Below, one piece after another: positions 24,393 to 36,095 of a stretch of DNA of 64,000 nt; position 1 is the first letter of the stretch, and every line of letters begins with the position of its first letter. A program made the translations under genes and the position numbers. The stretch spans positions 82,531,602 through 82,595,601 of the forward strand of contig OX421963.1 of NCBI GenBank assembly GCA_949128115.1, read 5' to 3'. The notes below the pieces were generated by a model, which was not told the DNA's origin, did not search any database, and saw nothing but the letters and a program-made list of their open reading frames with translations. The DNA is from Anaspis maculata. Taxonomy: Eukaryota; Arthropoda; Insecta; Coleoptera; Scraptiidae.

Positions 24393-25500
24393 GTATAATG
24401 TAAAACAGAACTGGTTACGTGTTGCCACTTTTTATTCTTTACTTGCACATTTAGCGCAATATAGTTTGACAAATACTTGTAGAAAGGGAGGCAAACATAC
24501 TAACTGGGAAACTGAACTTTTTCTAACGGACACCATCAGCTATTAGGAAACATACCCATGAAATACTCAGCGCTGCATCTAGGTGTGTCCTTGACTTTCT
24601 CATTTATGAAGAATTTGCTGTGCCAAATTTTCTATAGTTTTCAAGCCTGTAGTTACTTTGATCAGTCAATGGTATGATAGTCTCCGATCAGAGAGCAGGT
24701 CACATGCTCATACTCCTTGTGAAAATGGTTAAAAGAGTGTAGGTGATTGAAAATCAAGGGGGTAATCAATTGTGAGCAAAGTGTCCCAATATTACACAAT
24801 ATTACACCCTCTTACACCCAGCTTGTCCTTGTCCTAAACAGTTGACGTAAGTAAATATATTGGAGAAAGCTACTGAAAATCTCAGACCAGGTTGCTAAAA
24901 CATTTGAGAAAACTAAAGAGACCAGACAAAATTGGGAAGTCCCTTTCACTAACAACCTGAGAGACCAAAAAGACAACTTTGAAAAGGACGACAATCCTTG
25001 GGCATTTTATACAGGGTGGCACAACAAAGACCCAACAGAGGGGTTTTCAGACACTTATGGCCGTTTGCACCACTACTACATAAATCAACTAGTTAGCAAA
25101 GTATATCTTAAGTCTGAGCAGTACTTAAAGAACAGTCGCATTCCACCAGAGACATATTTCAGACCTAAAGCTAATCCTCACTTAACCTGATAAACCTGGC
25201 AACGCTGTAAAAATTGACAGGGGTGTCTGGGTCTGTGTGTCTAATCAGCTACGATAACAGCCGCAACGTCGATCCGATCGACTTGAAATTCGGTATGCAG
25301 ACGTGATTTTGCAGTCGGGTGAGCCCATTAATTTTTGGTTGTCATCTGTCAAACAGGAATGTCACTACCAAAAAATGACAGGAATTATATCTCACGAAAC
25401 TTGAGTTGCAATATGTCATTTCAAAGCCCTTGGAAAACTGATTCACAATTGTAAAAAATATTTCTTGATCTGTCATCTGTCAAATATTAAAAAATATTGA
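24393..25500. other. Start of PAIP1 intron 1
   Basis: The intron runs from 24393 to 37095. This first part holds no gene; a 'tacagggtggcac' motif near 25010 resembles the ends of the local foldback elements but no partner arm was found. Confidence 0.5.
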
Positions 25501-25544
25501 AATTCAAAACTTTGCAATTCACGAGGGGTTGATTTCCCCGGAAT

Positions 25545-26090
25545 TCAGTGTACATTTCATTTCGGAATTCCTGGAATTCTTTCGGAGATCACCGGAAATC
25601 TCGAAGTCTTTCGGAAATCACCGGAACTCTCGGAAATCACCGGAATTCCCGGAAGGCGTTCGGAAATCACCGGAATTTCCTCGGAAATCACCAAAATTCC
25701 CGGAGTTCTTCCAGAAATCACAGCACCGGAATTCCCGGAAGTCTTTCGGAAATCACTGGAATTCCCGGAAATCTTTCGGAAGTAATCGGTATTCCCGGAA
25801 TTCTTTAGGAAATCACCGGAATTCCCGGGAGTCTTTCGAAAATTCACAGCACCGGAATTCCCGGAAGTCTTTCGGAATCGGAAGTAATCGGAATTTCCGG
25901 AATTCTTTTGGAAATCACATCACCGGAATTCCAAAAAAAAAACTGAAATCACCTGAATTACCGGAAGTCTTTCAGCAATCACTGGAACTCCCGGAATTCT
26001 TTCGGAAATCACCGGAATTACCGAAAGTCTTTCGGAAATCACTGGAATTCCTCCGGAAATGCTCGGAATTCCGGAAGTCAGAATTCAAAA
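25545..26090. repeat. Minisatellite of ggaattcc-rich units in PAIP1 intron 1
   Basis: Units of about 28-35 bp built from 'ttcggaaatcaccggaat' and 'tcccggaa' repeat about 18 times with length variation. Each unit contains short palindromes. The 200-codon plus frame (25529-26131) and the 96-codon minus frame across it simply read the repeat and are not genes. Confidence 0.9.
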
Positions 26091-26099
26091 GGTATCAAA

Positions 26100-27049
26100 T
26101 GGATTTGAACCAGATTCGGCAGATTTTTTGAGTCGTCGGATTTCAAGTTTTCCTCGCTGGAAAAACTGCAAATTTGTTCCTTTTTTTCCCGTAAACAGCA
26201 CCAATCTTTTTCAACAAGAGGTAACTGAATCTTGAACATTTTCCGACAACTTTTTTCAAGAGTTTTCCATTTGAAAATGCAAAACCGGTCTGACTTGTCG
26301 AGAGTATCGAGACCAGACTCAAATGATGGAGCTCAAATCAAAATAAAGCCCTTGATAACAATTTCCAAAATGAGATCATTTGTAAAAAGCTGTGAGGCTT
26401 TTTCAGGAAAATTAAAATTTTCCCGGAAAATTTCTCAATTTTTTGTTCAATCATTAGGAAGATGCTTCAAATTTGTTCAAATATTTCTCTCAAATTCTAA
26501 CTTCCCACCCGAAGGGACGTCTCGCACAAAAATTTCCATCCGTTCCTTGCTACTCGTCGGGAGAGCTTTGGGGTGAGCGTCACACAACCGATTTTTTTTT
26601 TTAGAAATACAGTTCCACACCGCAGTGGTTGCACTTTGCAATGAAATAACAATAACAAACAAGATGGCAAATAGTACAAATTTTAAAAAAAGTGCGCACT
26701 AACTGCCTTGACCTTGCGCATGGACCAATAGCAGGGCTTCCTGGTGAGTTTCTATGACAACGAGAGCAAGAAGTGCGCACTTTTTTCACCAGTGGAAAAC
26801 GCTATAAGTATTGTTGCTGCAAACGGCCATTAGTGACAAGGGGGAAAGGTCGCTCCTTTTCACACTTCCTTTTCACTCGGTGTATCTACAAGGTGATTCA
26901 TATTTTTATCGAATGATTTTAACCCCTTGTCAAGGAAGTCTGCATGAATACAAAACTGAAATTCTTTTTCAACCTGGGAAAAGCAGTTTGGGATCTATAG
27001 TGCTTTGAAATCGGAAGAAACGCCATTGTTGTACTATTATTGGTGAACT
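26100..27049. other. Intronic DNA without recognisable features
   Basis: Part of PAIP1 intron 1. Only short chance frames were seen. Confidence 0.4.
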
Positions 27050-27840
27050 TGAAGGTATAATCAGTTTCACGCTCGGTTTTGGGGCTTTTTTCATTAGAAC
27101 AAGCCATGGAAAGAATGTGTTGTGTTGTGTTGGCACGAATGGTATGATACTGGCTTGATCTTGGCACCTTTTTTTTTTTCCGTTCATTTAACGTCGGCCT
27201 ATTTCCGCAACGAGGCCTAACACCGACGCCGGTGAATGCTTTCCTCCACTATACCGGAAATTTTGCCGAACTCCTGTGTGTTCCAACACAGGGTAGGGAT
27301 TTTTAACGACCACCAACATCGCATGGGGTCGGCACCATCGTTCGTATTTTACGTGCTATGCGACACACGGCATTTAGCAAGCATTCCAACTAAACCAATG
27401 AGCTTGTTTTCGAGGCCGAAAACTCGTCCCCGGCGGAGATCGAACCCGCGACCTCTGGAGTGGTAGTCGAACGCGCTAACTAACCACACCACAAGCTCCT
27501 TGATCTTGGCACCTTGATAGATGTACTAAATATAATGTGGCGGCTGTCACCGTCATCTCAACGCGATGCACCCACAAGTGAAAATTTTCGAGACTGCGCA
27601 GCGAAACTAGGAAAACGTAAGCCCCCCCTGGAGTGGAAATTTCTGTGGTCGACAAGAAGAGACACCGTCTTTACCACAGTTGGCGGCTCTTGGCTGACGC
27701 TGTTAGGCGAGCGATGGTCACTGAAGAAAATGATGGCCGAACGGCCAAGCGCGGTAATACTAAAGAGAATGGAATGAAAATATCCACTGTCCAGTGGCCT
27801 CTGTGAGGTTGAGAAAATTCCCTCAGATGGGTTATGTTGT
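27050..27840. repeat. Inverted duplicate, arm 1 (interrupted by a SINE)
   Basis: Without the SINE, this stretch of about 450 bp is repeated in reverse order at 28750-29290. Matching blocks include 'cattagaacaagc', 'ggctgtcaccgtcatctc', 'gactgcgcagcgaaa' and 'ctcttggctgacgctg'. The last block ('ctctgtgag.ttgagaaaa.tccctcagatg') lies near 27798 in arm 1 and recurs near 28800 in direct orientation. Confidence 0.75.
27169..27498 (-). mobile_element. tRNA-derived SINE with 17-bp target-site duplication
   Basis: On the minus strand it starts with a tRNA-like head: a TGGTTAGTTAGCGCG region as A box and GGGTTCGATCTC as B box (about 27430-27480). It continues through a body of about 230 bp and ends in a poly(A) tract, seen as poly(T) at 27169-27180. 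The 17-mer cttgatcttggcacctt flanks it exactly at 27152-27168 and 27499-27515. The insertion is in PAIP1 intron 1, antisense to the gene. Confidence 0.92.
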
Positions 27841-28749
27841 TATCGGTCAGAAACGAAACGTCGTGTGTCAATACGATGACCTCGATAGACCAGCTTATGC
27901 ATGACGTCACGGTAGAAAAAGACAACGAAAGTTTAGAAACCCTAATTTCAAAAAATAATAAGGGAAGGGAAGAAAAATGGGCTCTTCCCTTATTACCTAC
28001 CCCCTGAGAATACACCATTTTCCTACTACAGTGCGCTTGCGTTCGGTTGTCAAATGAGTAAGATTCCCGGCGCGTAATTGAATATTCGAACAGGTTGGTA
28101 CAAATTCGACTAGAACATACGCGAAAGTGATTGATAGCGATGTTAGGTACAAAACTTTTCTTTTCTATTTGATAGATTCACCCACCCATTAGCCCACCAT
28201 TATATTACTATTTACATTCAATATAATTTCAAAACGTAAAAACATAAGCGATGATTTTGCAAATGACTTTCTCTGTGATATGATGTGAACACTTACAACA
28301 CTTTTGAGATGTAAATGGAAGGATTGCACTACCCTGGGTACATCTGGTTGTCTCTAGCGGTAACTGCCAATTACCTAGCAAAATGCCAATATGTGCCACT
28401 CCTAAAAAGTACAAAAATATTGCCAATATTTTCTATTACGAGCTCCAACTCTGATTACTGTTTGACTCCTACAAAAGTATTGATACGAACATTTGGAACA
28501 GTAGATGTGTTGACAATTTGTTTTCCAGTTGGGCTTGTTAGAACGATTAGAGCATGGAATTATCATATAAGGTCCTTCTGCAGTGCAGGATTAATAAGGA
28601 AGCTGCTTTTCTAAGCGAATCGCGTTCTGAAATGGCATAACTTTAAAAATATGTGTCAAAACACAGCTAAAATTTCTGTTGTTTCGCCGTTAACTGTCGC
28701 CTGTCAGAATTTATACCACCCTGCTGACGCTTGCGCTAAGATGGCCTTA
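27841..28749. other. Spacer between the inverted arms; no gene seen
   Basis: Intronic, AT-rich; short chance frames only. Confidence 0.4.
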
Positions 28750-29290
28750 AAACGAAAAGTATGTATGAAATGAAAATGTCCACTGTCCTGTCCAGTGGTC
28801 TCTGTGAGCTTGAGAAAACTCCCTCAGATGATAAATAATTTATGGAGTTCGATTGCACGTGACGAGACGCGCGTCAGTGTACAGTGTTGGAAACTTATCC
28901 ATTTCCTGTATGTATCGTTCATACATTCTCTTTAGTATTGTCACGCTTGGCCATCTTTTTTTTTCACTGACCACCGGCCACCTAGCAGCGTCAGCCAAGA
29001 GCCGTCAACCATGGTAAAAACGATGTTCCTTCTCGGCCACAGCAACTTCCACTGCAGCGGTGCTCATGTTTTCCTACTTTCGCTGCACAGTCTCGGAAAT
29101 TTTCATTTGCGTTTGCATCGCGCCGAGATGACGGTGACAGCTGTCACATCATACATAGCACATCTGTTAAGACGTTAAGATCAAGTCAGCATCGTACCAT
29201 TCACGGGCCACATGTGGTGGCCAACACTACCAACACATTTTTCCATAGCTTGTTCTAATGAAAATAACCGTGAAATTGATTATTATCATC
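28750..29290. repeat. Inverted duplicate, arm 2 (empty SINE site)
   Basis: Reverse-complement partner of 27050-27840. At 29169-29185 it carries the uninterrupted counterpart of the SINE target (aagacgttaagatcaag), so the SINE entered the other arm after the duplication. Confidence 0.75.
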
Positions 29291-30164
29291 ATTACATACA
29301 ACGTTCTTGGTTATCAAATCTGTAAGGATAATAATCACTTATTAGTTTCTCACTGTCGAATGCAACCGAATAAAATGGATAGCAACAACAAAATCTGACG
29401 GCTGTCATTTTGGACTTTTTTTGCAATAATCAGCAAAATAGCACTCGTGCTTGAAATTTTTCCAGATAATTATGGTCAAGCGTTTCCCTCGGGTTGATTG
29501 TCCCTAGATAAATTCCCTCTTTCGACGGAGTCGGGCATCAATGTTCGTAATCAGCACTCGCAATCGCTTGGCCAAAATTATCGGGCATTCGGAAGAATAT
29601 TTCCCGAATCATTCTACAAATTCTTCACACATCATTTCACACGACAATAAAATTGATGATACATGAATAGCCACCTAACTGTACTGAGCCGCAGAACAGA
29701 AAAGAGAACCACAGGCTGTCGTAAGAATTGTGAAATCATTGTGACTGCGCAATGCGCAATCCCAAATCGTTACAATTTCTTGCACATTCCTCTGGGTCCT
29801 TGAGTACTCGCTTGAGCATGAGCATCCCCATACAGTGTCTAGAGTCCAACCCTAACACTGGACACGCATCATGTTTGTTTGACAGTAGGTGTTTAAACAA
29901 TGACAGATCGATTGAATTATCGATATGGTCTTTCGGATTATCGCTTATTAATTCTTAAAATTTGTGTCCGAATTATCGCGTTTTTGACGTATGAGGAAAA
30001 TATTCGTGAAAATTCAAGCACTATCACCCTGAACTGACTTCACAGGTGTTTCATAATGCATATTTTACTGCATGCTCCATCTTGACACAATTCTTACTGT
30101 TTCGTAGTGGCCTTGCCGTTCGTAGTGTGAAAATCCAAGGCATAACGAAGCCTTTTATCAAAAT
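29291..30164. other. Intronic DNA without recognisable features
   Basis: Part of PAIP1 intron 1; nothing identified. Confidence 0.4.
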
Positions 30165-30555
30165 GCAAGAGCAACTTTTTCTTCTAAATTAAATGTAGAA
30201 TCCGAAAACATCAACAATTTCAAAAAATAACAAGAGAAGGTAAAAACTAAAAATAGGGAAGTAAAAAAGGGGCGCTCCCCTTATTATCTACCCTCTGAAG
30301 ATTTTTGATGAATCACGGCATCGTATCATTCGATGAAGACTCATTTGAGTAAACTTGAGCTCAAATTTGATTAAAATCGGCTTAACGGTTAAAGTTACGA
30401 TGAAAAACCGATTTAAAGTCAACTTCACCACCCTGTAACCCTGTATCTTTTTGAGGGAGCATTTTAGGACCATTAGTTTTATTTCCATTCGGCCTTATTT
30501 TTGATGGGGAATCATCCCTCAAAGTTTGTAATAACTAGTACCTAACACCCTGTAT
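30165..30555. repeat. Fragment of the 21219-23322 element family
   Basis: It aligns along its length with about 22960-23322, including 'gtagaatc.gaaaacat', 'gatgaaaaaccgatttaaa', 'gcattttaggacc' and the terminal 'gtacctaacaccctgta'. Only the right half is present. Confidence 0.8.
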
Positions 30556-31057
30556 ATCGTCGGATTCAGCTTCCAACAATATGAAGTCCGCGATAGGAAT
30601 GAATTGCAACAGGTATGCCCTCTAAGAAAGTTACGGCCCCTCGAAGTTCAATTTTTAAAATGGTTTTTTGCCGTAAGTATTGAACCGTTCAACCGATTTC
30701 ATTCAAATTTCAATGAAAGTTTACTGAAATAAGCTCGGAAATAAGTATTTATCGAACAATAACAATGCGTTTCATCAAACATTTTCAGGCGCAAAGATAA
30801 CAGAGGAAAAAATCCTGTCAGGAAAAGCTCAACTTTTTTCGTCCCCCAAAATAACTTGTGTCCTGAAATTTTACTGCGCATATGCTGAATTATCGATCTC
30901 CCATCTACAATGGAGATGGCGCCATGAAAAGTAAATTCAAATTCAGTCCAGTTCAGCCATTATTTATTCAAGAAGATAGTGTGATCGCTGATTGGAACCT
31001 TGACACAAGAAAAATCCCTAAATAAATGCATCCAAAAGATTCGGAGTTCCGCAGTAT

Positions 31058-31583
31058 TGTTACGAGTTCCGAGGCTTCCGTGCGTTCGAGAGCACACGCG
31101 GTCCTTCTAGACCGTTCGAACGCAGTGTTACGAGTTGCGAAATTTTCGTGCAATCCTAGTGCATTCGAGAACATACGCGTAGGCTCCGGGCCATTTGATT
31201 CCACTGGAGTCCTAATGACCGATCTGAACACATCTGCCCAATTGGCGGAGGCGCCGCTTCTAGAACATACTGGTAATTAGACGCGGAAGTTATGGACTGT
31301 TCGAGAAACGCCTCGAAGCCACATGCCGCGATAAATGTGAAATTAGTCAGAGGATCGGTGGAAAGTTCCAGAATAACAGTCGGAGTATGTAAGCACCGAT
31401 GGGCTGACCAGCAGTCCAGTAATGAACTCAGAGCGACAACAGCGGGTGTTCGAAGTTGATCAAAGCGATTTACCCAAGCGCAAATAATAACTGCCGTGTA
31501 TTTATAGTAGTACGCAGTAATGAACAATGTGTGTTTAAACGTCGTCTCAGTTATAAAAGAACCCAAACACGAAATCCGTAACA
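31058..31583 (+). mobile_element. Solo LTR, 526 bp, with GTAT target duplication
   Basis: It begins TGTTACG and ends CGTAACA, with GTAT directly on each side. It shares the 'ggcggaggcgccg' region and the 'gtgtatttat.gtagtacgca' region with the LTR at 21617-22120. It is in PAIP1 intron 1 in sense orientation, so its promoter or poly(A) signals could affect that transcript. Confidence 0.85.
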
Positions 31584-31726
31584 GTATGTGCTTGCACGGA
31601 TAAAAAAGTGGCGCCTGTCGGATATCTGAAATTCCGAAGCCTCTATTCTAAACACTTAAAGCTTGAGATTTTTCAAATGTTTCTACATTTTAATGCCAGT
31701 TTGATAGGCAACATAACTCAACTTTT

Positions 31727-31793
31727 GGACAAGTCAGTTTCACACTAGGTAAGAAGGCGGCGAGCCTACACTGCTAAGTCGGAAATTTTGCTT
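31727..31793. repeat. Fragment of the 61858-62789 MITE family
   Basis: It matches the right end of that element ('gtcagtttcacactaggtaa', 'aaggcggcgagcctaca'). The rest of the element is missing. Confidence 0.65.
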
Positions 31794-32472
31794 AAGTCAT
31801 GTCACTCGAATCACAAAGTAGCTGAACGAACTATACCAATGAGGGCGCTACAAGACGCAAACAGAGTGGTGAACTGTAGGCATGTGTAACGGGTTGGCAT
31901 GGAGTTGCTAGATGATTGTCAGTCAGTCTTTGGGATTTATTTATAGTCTAACTTCGTCATTTCACCCGTCAGAGGGCATCCAGACTTTCTAAATTGCAAA
32001 TTGCGCTTGAAAAGCTAAAGAAAATCGAATCAAGAGCAGAGCTTTCCATATTGAAAAATACATTTTCACATCACAAACACATTCAAATGTTCAAAAAAGT
32101 GCTTTTTGGTCTGATGATAAGAGTTCACCAAAATCTTGTCATGAAAATCCTTATGTTGAAAAAAAACTTTTGAGATTTGAGTTGGTCCAGGTGTTTCGAC
32201 AAAAGTGCCAAACTTGCTCAGTCGAGTCGTGGGTTCGACAAGATCTCGGACGTGGACCGTATGGTTCGAGATCTAGAGCGTTTATTTTTAGGGGCGCCAA
32301 GGTCCGGATTGGCTACCAGCGTTTTCGCTGTCGAAGGACCTATTCGACAGTAGGTCAACTCGACACTCACACGCAAAAGAAAAAAAGATTAAATACAAAA
32401 ATAAAATCAAAGAAATTAAACACCAGGTTGTTTTGAGAATTTTGTGTACTTGAAAAAAAATCAAATTACTAA

Positions 32473-33090
32473 TAGCGTGTTCCGATTTGAGGTAAATTTT
32501 ACAATTGTAAAAATTACCGCTGTCAAATTATAAAACGGGACGCGGTAAATTTCACAGAAGTTTACCGCGAGCCAGCTTTGTACCGCGTGTAGGAGCTCGG
32601 TGATTTTCAGTAAATGTGACGCTATTGGCAGTAGTGACATTGAAAACGATGTCCCACGCTATCACTGCTATTCTCTGATCACTGCTACAGCCAGCCGAAC
32701 AACTCCTTCCGGCACTGTGACCAAAAGACCAGTAGAACAATGTTTCTGAGGCCGAGGCGCATGCGATCTTGTCTCTTTTTTGCTGGCCATGTGCTCTTTG
32801 CCTCCCTTTATCATTTGCTTGTCGATTCACTGGCTATTCAGGAAGACCATTTTCTTGTTCTGCCCTGGTTCTGCCTTAAACTCCAGTAATAAGAATCTGA
32901 ATGCATCTACTTCCGTTTCATCCCTGATCTGATCTGCAGACTTTCAAATTTGGTAGCACGTCACTCAACCTCAATTTAATTTACCGCCCCTGTTTACCGC
33001 TTGCGTTCCGAAATGCTGTCAGGTAAATTTTACAAACGTCAGAGTTGTCAAAATTTACCGGGTAAAATTTACACAAATCGGAACACGCTA
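32473..33090. repeat. Harbinger-like MITE, 618 bp, TAA target duplication
   Basis: The terminal inverted repeats start tagcgtgttccgattt, and inner blocks ('gtaaattttac', 'ttaccgc') are also mirrored. TAA flanks both ends (32470-32472 and 33091-33093), the three-base duplication typical of PIF/Harbinger elements. It is non-coding and lies in PAIP1 intron 1. Confidence 0.82.
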
Positions 33091-33964
33091 TAAGTTAAGG
33101 TTGTGTCAGTAACGCAGCATGTCAAATTGTTGACATCAAACAAGAAGAAAAATGGAACAAGAAAATAATTATTGACTAACAGCGGTAACAAAAATTCAAG
33201 TGGGCGTTTTCATTTAAAAAGTTCGCGGTAAAATAAAATCGATGAAACAAGAAAAGAGAAAAGTACTTATGGCTATAATTTTGAGCGCAGGCGCAACCGA
33301 GGTTTAGGTTTTCTGTTAAAACAAGAATCAAAGTCGCGTACCCCTAGTTTTTGTGCACAAAAAGTCGGCGTCGCGCGATTCCTAATTTTGATTGTTCTAG
33401 CCTGATTGCTGCGGGTCAAAATTCGCACTGACTCCGGTCCTGTTTAGGCAGGCCGTAAAAAAAAGGAGAATATCGAATTTTACTTTTTCTTTAAACGAAA
33501 ACGGCTAGAAAATATTTAATTATAATGACAATAAGTTGATACTACCACAAATTAACTTTGATTCACTGGAGACCGATAAGCATTAATTCTTTTAGGCGCT
33601 TATTTTACAAATTCGGAAACATTTGCGGTAAGATAATAAGGTGGTGTTTCGCACGAAATTTCACTGGACGATCAGCAGCAGAGAAAATACAGAGGGCTTA
33701 ACTTTAGTCCTGGGTTCCCACAGGACTGTGCAGATCCAAGTCGCTGGGTCCAAAACGGTGAAGCAAGCAGTTGCCGAAATAAATCCAGGAGTCCACGTCA
33801 AATTCCGACGAACACCAGCAGATTTCAAAATGATTACAGTTGTGGTGGTTGTGGTAAAATCTCGGATTACGGGTGGAAATCGTTCACAAAGGAGAAAATA
33901 AGACCACTAAGAGCCAAAATCAAAACCAAACAGAAAAAGGCCTGCAAACAAAAGAAAGGGGTCG

Positions 33965-34167
33965 TCTAAGAGAAAAAGAAGAAAGCCAAAAGAGCAGAAA
34001 GAGCGAAAAACTTACGAGTTGGTAGGTGCCTTTGAAGTAGAAATTTATCGGTGGGTTTTTAATCCGACACAAGGTCGATATGGATCACTTTTCACCAGAT
34101 CCAATTATTGGAAACTCACGAGGTGACTTTTCCTTCACTCGGAAGATTGGCACACGGCACTTTTATA
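33965..34167 (-). promoter_or_regulatory. Possible antisense promoter and first exon inside PAIP1 intron 1
   Basis: On the minus strand a TATAAAAG box (34167-34160) is followed by about 120 bases ending at a GTAAGT donor (exon end 34016). About 50 bases later a long pyrimidine tract leads to an acceptor (exon start 33965). No ATG-started frame of useful length follows, so a non-coding transcript or chance are both possible. Confidence 0.2.
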
Positions 34168-34854
34168 CACCTGGAGTTTCACCCAGCCGAAAATTTACGT
34201 GAACTTTGCGAAGCTAATTGGTGTCGATTTTATTCAATTGTTCGAGCAGAATGCGATAAGCTCGTAGGTACCTAAGGCGTTATCAAGTTCGGATGGTATA
34301 AGAAATAGCGCTCTATCTCAATTTTTGCCGACGAATTATAGGATGAAAAATAAACCGTAACAATCTTTTAAAATAATGAAAATGACCACCTTTGACCCTT
34401 CTAGTGGGGTCGGTACACATTAAAAAACGGTACAATACGGCATTTGATGATACAGAAAATTCCTTTTGCATGAGTGCTCTACAAGGTCTATCGAACGATA
34501 TTAAAAGAGGAAGCACAAATGCTTCCCCATAGGGGGACCGCAGGGGGCCTTGTCAAGTTGACGGTCCCAGAACTCCTACCAAACTATCTTTCAGTTTCGT
34601 TGTATCACTCAAATGGGGATGATGTGACTCCATTCTGAATCTCGATGGCACTGGTCGCCATCCCTCTTCCATCCTTCATGCTTGAAAAAATAGTTTCTTC
34701 GGGAGGTCAGAGAAATCAATTTTTATTTTTGTATACATACAAAAGGATCCGAAGTTGGCATGTTTTGTGTCTTAACCTGTTATTTGACATTCCCGAAATC
34801 CTATTATGGAGTCAATTTTTCAAATTCTCAATTTTGGGTGATTGGTAGGCTAAG

Positions 34855-35510
34855 GCCTTGTTTACGCGAGGTTTAAAACTGGTGTTAAGGTCCGTAACAT
34901 CAATGTTATCGTCCGCATAAACACCTCTAAACGCAAGTTTCGCAACAGCTGTTAAGCTTAGCTAAATGTGATTTTAAATTGCATTTAGTAAGCAAACAAG
35001 TGTTGGCAATCGCACGTAAACGCCCATGCACATTACGACGCATGTGCAAACCAGAAATCGGTTGGATTTATAGCAGATTTATGGGTTGGGTTGGATGTTG
35101 GATGACCTGTGAGCACCAGTTTATTGAAATTGATAATTGATGATTAACCATCTTTTGTTATGATCTCTAGAAAATGTGGTTATGGTTAAATTTCGTTTTG
35201 ACACTTCTTTGAAAGATGTCTCCCTGGGCCGCTATTCTTGAATCGTGTGAGAAAAGTCCCTGGGAGTGAAATCCATTCCGCAGTACACTTCTGTAGCGAA
35301 AGTTACCTAAAAACCACGATTTTAGGCAACATTCGCTACATCAGTGTACTGCAGAATGTATTTTACTCCCAGGGACTTTTCTCACACGATTCAAGAATAG
35401 CGGCCCAGGTTAAGGGGCTGTTGGCTGTCGTTTTGGTCGGCGCGCGTAAACACTCCTAACTAACCACTGTTAAAATCTCTGCCAAGCCTCGCGTAAACAA
35501 GCTCTAAGAA
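34855..35510. repeat. Nested element with inverted ends
   Basis: The left end 'cttgtttacgcgaggttt' and the right end 'cctcgcgtaaacaagctct' are inverted. Inside is an almost perfect hairpin at 35223-35407: 'ttcttgaatcgtgtgag', 'aaaagtccctggga' and 'gtacac' blocks mirrored around about 35315. Confidence 0.85.
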
Positions 35511-35514
35511 GTAG

Positions 35515-36095
35515 GTATTTTTCAACATCCAGTTCAGACGTATTTTTTTCAGTGTTTAACTGAAGGTTATTGAAATCATCATCAGGGGTGGATACACTGA
35601 ACTATTTTCTTAACATTATGTCGAGAAAACCAATTCTAAACCGCCCTTAAGACAGTACACAAATTATTTCTCTTTCGGTCGATCGAATTGCGGTGCCTAC
35701 TACGCCCGTCAAAGAGAACGCTGAGCATGCCAGCCTGAACTGGTCTGAAAACAGCCTAAACAAATTCAAAACTGACTAAAACTCTGAGTGCTGACTCAGA
35801 ATTGAATGTCGAACCACATTATGAGTGTTTCAGGCAGTTTTGAATTCGTTTAGGCTGTTTTCATACTAGTTTAGTCTGGCGATGCTCAGCGTTCTCCCTG
35901 ACCGGCGTAGTAGGCATCGCAATTCGACCGACCGAAAGAAAAATAATTTGTGTACTCTCCATGTGCGGTTTAGGATTGATTTCCTCGACATGATGTTTAG
36001 AAAATAGTTCAGTCTATCCACCCCTGCGATTATTTCAATAACATCCAGTTGGACATTGAAAAAAGTACGTCTGCACAGGATGTTAAAAAATACCT
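35515..36095. repeat. Nested foldback element, about 580 bp
   Basis: Arms mirror each other around about 35800: 'ggggtggatacactgaacta' near 35585 against about 36015; 'acaaattatttctctttcgg' near 35660 against about 35950; 'gcctactacgcc' against 'ggcgtagtaggc'; 'gaacgctgagcat' against 'atgctcagcgttc'. Confidence 0.9.

Noticed and set aside
25529..26131. 200-codon open frame rich in N, S, F, P
   Set aside because: It reads through a minisatellite, and the antisense frame is equally repetitive.
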